From NCBI GenBank assembly GCA_003455605.1, contig DMQR01000191.1:2474-7543 (forward strand): 5,070 nucleotides of DNA. Direction: 5' to 3'. A model generated the notes under the pieces. The model saw only the letters and a list, made by a program, of their open reading frames with translations, did no database searches and was not told where the DNA came from. The translations under genes and the position numbers were made by a program. Every line of letters begins with the position of its first letter. The stretch's first letter is position 1. This stretch comes from Cryomorphaceae bacterium (GTDB lineage: Bacteria > Bacteroidota > Bacteroidia > Flavobacteriales > Schleiferiaceae). This document shows, piece after piece, positions 1 through 5,070 of this stretch.

Positions 1-62
1 CAAAGAGCATGATATGTGGACTTACTAAGACTTCATAAGTAAACTTCTTCAAGAACTCCTGT

Positions 63-70
63 TACCTTTG
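63..70 (+). promoter_or_regulatory. Candidate Bacteroidota -7 promoter box (TACCTTTG)
   Basis: TACCTTTG matches the known Bacteroidota -7 consensus TAnnTTTG at every fixed position. It occupies the loop and upper stem of the terminator hairpin. Transcription would be expected to start a few bases downstream, around 74-77, giving the flavoprotein gene a leader of only about 10-13 bases. No clear -33 element (TTTG or TTG) is visible at the expected distance upstream, so the assignment rests on the -7 match and its position alone. Confidence 0.45.
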
Positions 71-74
71 TAGC

Positions 75-79
75 AGGAG
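75..79 (+). promoter_or_regulatory. Shine-Dalgarno AGGAG inside the terminator stem
   Basis: AGGAG lies 7 bases before the ATG at 87, close to ideal spacing for a Shine-Dalgarno element, and supports that start. It is also part of the 3' arm of the terminator stem. It would be masked in any read-through RNA from upstream but free in RNA started near 74. Bacteroidota depend little on Shine-Dalgarno pairing in general, so its contribution is uncertain and the match may simply come from the stem sequence. Confidence 0.4.
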
Positions 80-86
80 TTTTTTT

Positions 87-1136
87 ATGCCTTACGTAGA
101 TTATATAATTGTTGGAGGAGGTATCTCGGGATCTGTGCTTAGCTATACGTTAATGAAGCACGGCGCAAGCATACATCTATTTGATGTGCCTGACGAGAAT
201 ATGAGCTCAAAAGTCGCCGTGGGACTTTGGAACCCGATTATAATGAAACGCATGAAAAAGGTTTGGATGGCCGACGAGATGATGGAAGTCTTGCACGAAG
301 TCTATCCCGACATAGAGGCATGGACACAAAAGCCCTTCTTCGAGCCTCTACCCTTACGTCGTGTTTTTCGCAACCCCGGAGAGCAGAACACTTGGATGGA
401 GCTGTCCGATCAACAAAGCTTCGCTCCTTTTCTTCAAGACTCCATTGAGCCGACACCTTCGGGAATTATAGCCGAATACGGGAGCGGTTTAACGAAGGGT
501 ACAGGACGACTTAGGGTAAATACTATGATGGCCTCCGTTCGCGAAAAGCTCGGGGAAACATATTCCTTCACAGAGGAATATTTTAATTGGGAAGTTGTTG
601 AGCCACACAGTGAAGGCGTCCAATACAAAGATCTCAAGGCACATGCGATCATTTCTTGCGAGGGGACCCATTTGGCGCTGGGTAAAAGTCAGCTTAGACA
701 GCAAGGTTTTTCTCCTGTTAAAGGGGAGCTTTTAACGGTCCAATTAAATCGCGATCTTGGAAAGGAATGCATTCATCAAGGACATTTTATGTTGGGCGAA
801 AAGGGGCAGAAAGCCTCCATTGGAGCAACCTATGCATGGGAGGGATTCGAGGACGGCCCTACCCCAAAAGCTAAAGACGAACTTATCCAGCATATGGATA
901 AAGTTTGGTCAGAGGATTATAAAGTCATTAATCACTACGCAGGTACTCGACCGGCCACGAAGGATAGACGACCCATCATAGGACCTCACCCTTTGAAGGA
1001 GAACGTATGGGTCTTTAACGGCATGGGGTCTCGTGCGGTGCTGATGGCACCTTACTTGGCACAAAATTTGGCAGAGCACTTGCTATATGGAGTGCCGTTA
1101 ATCAAGGAATGCGACCCCGCTCGATTTAAAAGCTAG
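87..1136 (+). CDS. FAD-dependent oxidoreductase, DAO superfamily
   Basis: A 349-residue cytoplasmic flavoprotein of the D-amino-acid oxidase (DAO) fold, whose members typically oxidise amine or amino-acid C-N bonds. The N-terminus carries the FAD-binding Rossmann motif: a hydrophobic strand (residues 6-9), then GGGISG at 10-15, and an acidic residue D33 ending the second strand, as expected for binding the ribose of FAD. A segment with SSKVAVGLWNP follows, typical of DAO proteins. Near the C-terminus, GTRPATKDRRPIIG followed by VFNGMGSRAV is the usual DAO motif closing over the flavin. No signal peptide or membrane segment is visible. The length fits a stand-alone DAO protein. The start at 87 is secure because it directly precedes the Rossmann strand and no other Met lies before the glycine motif. 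The gene is probably transcribed alone, since a terminator abuts its start and a 149-base spacer follows. The substrate cannot be read from the sequence. Relationship to ThiO-like glycine oxidases or to the oxidase half of MnmC is possible but unproven. Confidence 0.9.
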   Translation: MPYVDYIIVGGGISGSVLSYTLMKHGASIHLFDVPDENMSSKVAVGLWNPIIMKRMKKVWMADEMMEVLHEVYPDIEAWTQKPFFEPLPLRRVFRNPGEQNTWMELSDQQSFAPFLQDSIEPTPSGIIAEYGSGLTKGTGRLRVNTMMASVREKLGETYSFTEEYFNWEVVEPHSEGVQYKDLKAHAIISCEGTHLALGKSQLRQQGFSPVKGELLTVQLNRDLGKECIHQGHFMLGEKGQKASIGATYAWEGFEDGPTPKAKDELIQHMDKVWSEDYKVINHYAGTRPATKDRRPIIGPHPLKENVWVFNGMGSRAVLMAPYLAQNLAEHLLYGVPLIKECDPARFKS

Positions 1137-1188
1137 TTACTTCTTTTCTTTTTACCCACGTTCAGCGGCACATCCTTTTCGTAGTAAT

Positions 1189-1210
1189 GGCATAAAATTT
1201 CGTGCCTTTT
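1189..1210 (+). terminator. Weak possible terminator after the flavoprotein gene
   Basis: GGCAT (1189-1193) can pair with GTGCC (1202-1206), with one G-U pair and an eight-base A/T-rich loop, followed by only four T (1207-1210). An alternative pairing of the same 3' arm with GGCAC at 1167-1171 would need a 30-base loop. The placement, 53 bases after the stop at 1136, suits a terminator, but the stem is short and the T run poor. Confidence 0.3.
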
Positions 1211-1272
1211 AACATCTTGATTTATTACTGATTTACAGGGTAAAAATACAGCGGCCGCGCGAGGGTTTTTGA

Positions 1273-1280
1273 TACTTTTG
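1273..1280 (+). promoter_or_regulatory. Candidate Bacteroidota -7 box (TACTTTTG) for the ABC-F gene
   Basis: TACTTTTG fits the TAnnTTTG consensus completely and ends five bases before the ATG at 1286. If transcription starts at the usual short distance after this box, the mRNA would begin at or within a base or two of the start codon, making it leaderless or nearly so. No -33 TTTG is seen about 20 bases upstream, where a GC-rich palindrome lies instead. The motif is seen directly; promoter function is inferred. Confidence 0.45.
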
Positions 1281-1285
1281 TTACA

Positions 1286-3253
1286 ATGGTAGTATCATTC
1301 AATAAAGCCTCGCTTTTTTTTGGCGGAAGGGCCATCTTCAACGAAATCAGCTTCCAAATCAACCCGGGTGATCGCATTGGTCTAGTGGGCAGGAATGGGG
1401 TGGGGAAATCTACCCTACTGAAACTCATTGCAGGCGACTACTCTCTGGATGAGGGGAGTAAAAACATGGCGAAAGAGATGCGAATAGGCTTCCTACGTCA
1501 GGATTTGGTGATGGATATGGAAAAGTCCATCATGCAGATCGCTCGCAGTGCCTTTGACGAGATTATGCGAATCAACGAGCGCATGGAGGAGATCAATATG
1601 GAGTTTAAAACACGGACGGATTACGATAGTGACTCCTATATACTATTAATTGAAGAGTTAAGTCTACTCAGCGAGCGCTTCGGCATCCTAGGTGGGGATA
1701 ATCTTGACGAGAGCGTGGAGTTGGTATTAAAGGGACTTGGATTTACACAGGATAGCTTCCATAACAAACTCCATACGTTTTCGGGGGGATGGCGCATGAG
1801 AGCAGAATTGGCCCGATTACTTCTTCAAAAGCCAGACCTACTGCTGTTGGATGAACCTACGAATCACTTGGATATTGAAAGTATCATGTGGTTGGAGCAA
1901 CATTTGAGCGACAGTAATCAAACCCTGATGGTGGTAAGCCACGATAGAACATTCTTGGACAATGTGACGACGCGCACTATTGAGATTATCATGGGCAAGG
2001 CCTATGATTTCAATACCCCGTACTCAAGATATTTGACCTTGAGGGAGGAGTTGCGTGAGAAACAATTGGCCACCGCAAAAAATCAAGAGCGTGAGATCAA
2101 GCAGACTGAGGAATTGATTGAACGGTTCCGCGCAAAGGCCAGTAAAGCCTCATTTGCGCAGAGTTTAATCAAAAAGCTCGACCGTATGGAACGCATCGAA
2201 GTGGACGATATGGATACCTCAGCTATGCATTTCAAATTCCAGCCGGCTCCGCGAAGCGGTAAGGTGGTGGTCAAGGCCGAGGGCGTGAAAAAGTCCTATG
2301 GCGATTTACAGGTATTGCGAGGTGTGGATTTGGAGGTGGAGCGCGGCGAGCGCGTAGCCTTTATAGGACAGAACGGTCAAGGAAAATCCACCTTGGTAAA
2401 GGCGTTACTGAAAGAGATTCCCGCAGAAGGGTTGATGGCACTCGGTCACAACGTGATGGTGGGCTATTATGCCCAAGACCAGGCGGATGCCTTAGATGGT
2501 AATAAAACAGCCTTACAGACCATCGAGGATGCCTCTCCTGAAGAAATGCGCAAGCATGCCCGTAGTCTATTAGGTGCATTTATGTTTAGAGGTGAGGACG
2601 TCGATAAGAAAGTGAAAGTCTTGAGCGGTGGAGAACGTGGCCGTTTAGCCCTTTGTAAGCTTTTACTCAATCCTATCAATTTCTTGGTAATGGATGAGCC
2701 GACGAACCACTTGGACATGAACAGTAAGGACGTGCTGAAGCAGAGCCTTCAATCCTTTGACGGAACGTTATTGGTGGTAAGCCACGACCGTGAGTTTTTG
2801 GAGGGACTTGTGACCAAGACTATTGAGTTTAGGGACTACAAAGTCAAAACGATTTTGGGGGGTATCGAATACTACCTCGAGCAAAGAAAATTGGAATCGA
2901 TGCGCGAGGTTGAGGCGAAAACGGCCCAAAAGAATATTGAAAAAGCCAAAGAAGAAGCTGCTAATGGCTTGGATTACAAGGAGCGTAAGCGTCTGGAGAA
3001 AGATTTGCGCAGTGTAGTCCGGAAATTGGAGGAAGTTGAGCAAGAAATTGAGAACTTAGAGGAAGAAATAAACACTTGGGACGAGCAGCTCGCCGATCCG
3101 CAGGAATGCAAGGCACTCATGGCTAATCCAGATTTTTATCCCAAGTATGAAGAAAAAAAGTCCGTAGTAACCGGCAAAATGGAAATATGGGAGCAACTCA
3201 ACGAAGAAAAAGAGGCCTTGGAATCGCAATTATCGGAATCCTCCTTACCGTAA
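1286..3253 (+). CDS. ABC-F family ATPase, Uup-like, ribosome-associated
   Basis: A 655-residue soluble protein with two ABC ATPase domains and no membrane segments, the ABC-F layout. Studied ABC-F proteins bind the ribosomal E site and help stalled or early translation, or protect against ribosome-targeting antibiotics. Domain 1: Walker A at 35-42 (GRNGVGKS), signature FSGGW at 165-169, Walker B with D189 and catalytic E190, switch H219. The charged interdomain linker (about 245-325) carries the FRAKASKA stretch at 281-288 typical of the arm that contacts P-site tRNA. Domain 2: Walker A at 361-368 (GQNGQGKS), LSGGE at 446-450, D470 and E471, switch H500. A charged coiled coil fills about 535-650, resembling the Uup C-terminal domain. 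All catalytic residues are present, so it should be active. The start at 1286 is the only one available: the frame is open back to a stop at 1241 without another ATG, GTG or TTG. A housekeeping translation role is likelier than drug resistance, but this is inference from the Uup-like tail. The last 21 codons overlap the phosphatase gene. Confidence 0.95.
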   Translation: MVVSFNKASLFFGGRAIFNEISFQINPGDRIGLVGRNGVGKSTLLKLIAGDYSLDEGSKNMAKEMRIGFLRQDLVMDMEKSIMQIARSAFDEIMRINERMEEINMEFKTRTDYDSDSYILLIEELSLLSERFGILGGDNLDESVELVLKGLGFTQDSFHNKLHTFSGGWRMRAELARLLLQKPDLLLLDEPTNHLDIESIMWLEQHLSDSNQTLMVVSHDRTFLDNVTTRTIEIIMGKAYDFNTPYSRYLTLREELREKQLATAKNQEREIKQTEELIERFRAKASKASFAQSLIKKLDRMERIEVDDMDTSAMHFKFQPAPRSGKVVVKAEGVKKSYGDLQVLRGVDLEVERGERVAFIGQNGQGKSTLVKALLKEIPAEGLMALGHNVMVGYYAQDQADALDGNKTALQTIEDASPEEMRKHARSLLGAFMFRGEDVDKKVKVLSGGERGRLALCKLLLNPINFLVMDEPTNHLDMNSKDVLKQSLQSFDGTLLVVSHDREFLEGLVTKTIEFRDYKVKTILGGIEYYLEQRKLESMREVEAKTAQKNIEKAKEEAANGLDYKERKRLEKDLRSVVRKLEEVEQEIENLEEEINTWDEQLADPQECKALMANPDFYPKYEEKKSVVTGKMEIWEQLNEEKEALESQLSESSLP

Positions 3254-4800
3254 GTCTTTGGGCTCAACCAAAGCTTGTCGTTCAAGTTGTGGTTGATCAG
3301 ATGCGCGCGGAATACTTACAGCGCTTTGACCACCAGTTTGCACCGGATGGTGGTTTTAGAATTTTGATGGACAGCGGTTTTTCGTATTCCAATACACATT
3401 ATAACTTCATTCCTACCTATACCGGGCCCGGGCACGCAAGCATTTCTACCGGTACAACACCTAAATACCACGGTATTGTAGCGAACGATTGGTGGGATAA
3501 CCGTACAGCTAGTAAGGTTTATTGTGCGGAGGATATGGATGTAGAGCCTTTAGGTACGATCGAAAGCTCTAGTAAACGCTCTCCAAAAAACTTACGGGCG
3601 CTAACTTTTTCAGACGGTATCAAATTGTATACAAACAACAAAGGGAAGACCTACGGGGTTAGTATAAAAGACCGTGGGGCTATTTTCCCAGCAGGTCACA
3701 TGGCGGACGGAGCCTTTTGGTTAGATGCTTCAATGCATTTTGTCTCATCATCTTATTATATGGAGCAATTACCTGAGTATGTGCGAGACTTTAATGGGGA
3801 GGAGTTCGCAATGAACAAAATGCGACGTGGTTGGAGATTGGAATTATCACCTCGTAAATATGAGTTGAGCTTAGAAGATGAGAACCCATACGAGCCAAAA
3901 TTAAACAAGCAGAGTTCTAGTTTCCCATATGACTTAGAATATATGGTAAATGCTTCTAATAGCGCATTCAGTGAATCGGGACTGGAAAGACTCAAAATGA
4001 CTCCTATCGGAAATGAGATGGTCTTGGAGATGGCCCTGTTACTGCTGAAAGAAGAAGATCTTGGAGAAGATGAGTTCACTGATTTCTTAGGTGTGAGTTT
4101 CTCTTCACCAGATTATGCTGGACATACTTGGGGCGTGCGCTCTCGTGAAGTGCATGATATGTATTTGAAACTGGATGGTCAATTAGGCCAACTCATCAAA
4201 GCCCTCGATAAGAAAGTGGGTCGCGATCAGTACATCATCTACCTCACCGCAGATCATGGAGCGAGCGAAAACCCCAATCACTTGCGCAACTTTGGCTATG
4301 ATGTACGCAACTATGCCAATGCCGATATAGTGGCAATGCTGAATGATGCCATAGTGGAACAGATTGATGTGGAAGTGAATATGGAAAATACAGTGGCTAA
4401 AATTATCAATCATCATCTGTACTTGAATGATTGGGCCAAGCCCTATACAGAAAAGATTGCAAAAATAATCGAACAAGTAGATCCCTTCGTTCATGTGTAT
4501 ACAGCAGATGAAATACGCAGACCGGGCAACGAGGAATTAGCTAAAAAACTTCATGAGGGATATCAAACTAGGTTTGCGGGTGATTTGATCTTCGAGCTTC
4601 AACCGAATTGTATTTTCTATGGTCCTACGGGTTCAACTCATGGTACGGGCTATACCTACGATACACATGTACCGTTCTTGATGATGGGTGCTAGGATAAG
4701 CCCGGGGAGTAGCCATGAAATCATACATGTGACAGATGTGGTGGATAAGGTAGCAGAGAAGGCGAACTTGCCTTATGCGCCCAACAGTCTGATCCATTAG
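3187..4800 (+). CDS. pafA: Secreted PafA-type alkaline phosphatase
   Basis: A 537-residue exported zinc hydrolase of the alkaline phosphatase superfamily. It should release phosphate from phosphomonoesters in the periplasm or outside the cell, as PafA of Elizabethkingia does. Residues 1-26 form a signal peptide: basic RRKR (6-9), a hydrophobic core (11-24), and likely cleavage after A26 in SLWA-Q. The two-metal site is complete by motif comparison: D37, nucleophile T79 (in PTYTGPGHAS), D309 and H313 (PDYAGH), D356 and H357 (TADHG), and H494 (DTHVPF). N100 and the pair K161 and R163 (IKDRG) correspond to PafA N100, K162 and R164, the set that marks phosphomonoesterases, as opposed to diesterases. 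Length is close to PafA (about 546). The start at 3187 lies inside the ABC-F gene but is the only one that keeps the signal peptide; the next in-frame ATG at 3301 would lose D37, and upstream the frame closes at 3148 with no other ATG. There is no clear Shine-Dalgarno, so translation may depend on that of the ABC-F gene. Confidence 0.93.
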   Translation: MGATQRRKRGLGIAIIGILLTVSLWAQPKLVVQVVVDQMRAEYLQRFDHQFAPDGGFRILMDSGFSYSNTHYNFIPTYTGPGHASISTGTTPKYHGIVANDWWDNRTASKVYCAEDMDVEPLGTIESSSKRSPKNLRALTFSDGIKLYTNNKGKTYGVSIKDRGAIFPAGHMADGAFWLDASMHFVSSSYYMEQLPEYVRDFNGEEFAMNKMRRGWRLELSPRKYELSLEDENPYEPKLNKQSSSFPYDLEYMVNASNSAFSESGLERLKMTPIGNEMVLEMALLLLKEEDLGEDEFTDFLGVSFSSPDYAGHTWGVRSREVHDMYLKLDGQLGQLIKALDKKVGRDQYIIYLTADHGASENPNHLRNFGYDVRNYANADIVAMLNDAIVEQIDVEVNMENTVAKIINHHLYLNDWAKPYTEKIAKIIEQVDPFVHVYTADEIRRPGNEELAKKLHEGYQTRFAGDLIFELQPNCIFYGPTGSTHGTGYTYDTHVPFLMMGARISPGSSHEIIHVTDVVDKVAEKANLPYAPNSLIH

Positions 4801-4849
4801 GGGTAAAGTCCCTATATTGATGAGGGAAAACTCTCTAAAAATTAAACTT

Positions 4850-5070
4850 ATGAAAAAAGCCCTACTAATCTCAGGCGTAGGCTTTGCCCTAGTCTCGTGT
4901 GGAAATGCATTCTGTGATTGTGATGTCTATGAAGACGATTACAGTTGGGACGGTTTCCAGTACCAATTAAATAGTTCAGCACTCACCGTGGAAGATACTT
5001 GTGTTGATCCGGGTGTTTTGGATTCCACTACAGCCGGTGGTGGAAATACACCATCTTATTTGACGGTAAC
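4850..5070 (+). CDS. Putative lipoprotein, N-terminal part only
   Basis: The frame is open from the ATG at 4850 to the window edge (73 complete codons, no stop), so the 3' end is missing. The first 17 residues form a lipoprotein signal: MKK, a hydrophobic stretch (4-15), then the lipobox LVSC with the lipidated Cys at 17. This predicts anchoring to a membrane, probably the outer membrane as is usual in Bacteroidota. The mature start is acidic and Cys-rich, with a CDCD stretch at 22-25, then DVYEDDYSWDG, and another Cys at 51. A G/S/T/N-rich stretch near 58-70 could be a linker leading into a domain beyond the window. The acidic residues are not placed like the classical surface-export signal directly after the Cys. 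I do not recognise the family. The start is supported by the signal peptide and by an A/T-rich leader (TAAAAATTAAA) typical of Bacteroidota. With only 49 bases between it and the phosphatase stop and no good terminator or -7 box in the gap, co-transcription is plausible. Confidence 0.8.
   Translation, partial: MKKALLISGVGFALVSCGNAFCDCDVYEDDYSWDGFQYQLNSSALTVEDTCVDPGVLDSTTAGGGNTPSYLTV

Larger units (their letters stand above)
54..86 (+). terminator. Strong intrinsic terminator of an upstream gene
   Basis: Bases 54-64 pair with 71-81 in an 11-bp stem that has a single G-U wobble (62 with 73). The loop is the six bases CCTTTG (65-70). An unbroken run of seven T (80-86) closes the structure. The T run lies on the + strand side only, so this ends a + strand transcript from a gene left of the window. 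The last T touches the ATG of the flavoprotein gene at 87, which leaves no spacer at all. The pairing and T tract are read directly; terminator function is inferred from this standard architecture. Confidence 0.88.

Noticed and set aside
1..53. Possible tail of an upstream gene on the + strand.
   Set aside because: All three forward frames meet a stop (near 12, 28 and 38), so a gene could end here before the terminator, but too few residues remain to choose a frame or recognise a protein.
1163..1255. Direct repeat CAGCGGC at 1163-1169 and 1249-1255 in the spacer.
   Set aside because: Two copies of a 7-base word 86 bases apart, without flanking similarity, are compatible with chance.
1133..1294. 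A stop-free minus-strand frame of about 53 codons across the spacer, ending in a Lys-rich tail (VGKKKRSN).
   Set aside because: It looks protein-like at its C-terminal end, but it has no ATG, is closed at its 5' side by a stop within the ABC-F start region, and lacks any leader. A chance open frame is likelier; a decayed gene remnant cannot be excluded.
1847..2713. Near-repeat DNA around the two Walker B regions of the ABC-F gene (about 1847-1874 and 2690-2717).
   Set aside because: This is the expected likeness of the two nucleotide-binding domains, both coding for DEPTNHLD, not a separate repeat element.
2768..3043. Minus-strand open frame of 91 codons opposite the ABC-F coiled coil, and similar long antisense frames opposite the phosphatase (3756-4079, 4183-4494).
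   Set aside because: They lie wholly within well-supported genes, show no domain motif and are explained by the composition of the sense strand.
4798..4814. Hairpin TAGGG/CCCTA over the phosphatase stop codon, as a terminator.
   Set aside because: The stem is only 5 bp with a 7-base loop and no T tract follows, so it is unlikely to terminate transcription.

Overview
The window looks like ordinary chromosome of a Bacteroidota bacterium. The gene families point that way: a PafA-type secreted phosphatase, a Uup-like ABC-F ATPase and a stand-alone DAO-family flavoprotein with a Bacteroidota-like sequence. So do two matches to the phylum's -7 promoter box TAnnTTTG just before start codons, and an A-rich rather than Shine-Dalgarno leader before the last gene. 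A marine or free-living Flavobacteriales-like host is possible, but the sequence does not settle the family.

Layout, all genes on the + strand. Positions 1-86 hold the end of an upstream transcription unit: a strong intrinsic terminator whose T tract runs straight into the first start codon. Positions 87-1136 encode a complete 349-residue FAD-dependent oxidoreductase. A 149-base spacer follows, with a weak hairpin, a GC-rich palindrome and a -7 promoter box ending 5 bases before the next start. Positions 1286-3253 encode a complete 655-residue ABC-F ATPase with two intact nucleotide-binding domains and a C-terminal coiled coil. Positions 3187-4800 encode a complete 537-residue exported PafA-like alkaline phosphatase, whose start lies 67 bases inside the ABC-F gene in another frame. 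After a 49-base gap, a lipoprotein gene starts at 4850 and runs off the window.

The ABC-F gene, the phosphatase and probably the lipoprotein form one co-oriented block. They share no obvious pathway: one acts on ribosomes in the cytoplasm, the other two are exported to the envelope. I see no RNA gene, insertion sequence, CRISPR array, phage gene or defence system. I found no convincing new multi-gene system. The points most worth a second look are the terminator that also holds the -7 box and Shine-Dalgarno of the next gene, the 67-base dual-coding overlap, the nearly leaderless layout of the ABC-F gene, and the unidentified lipoprotein at the right edge.
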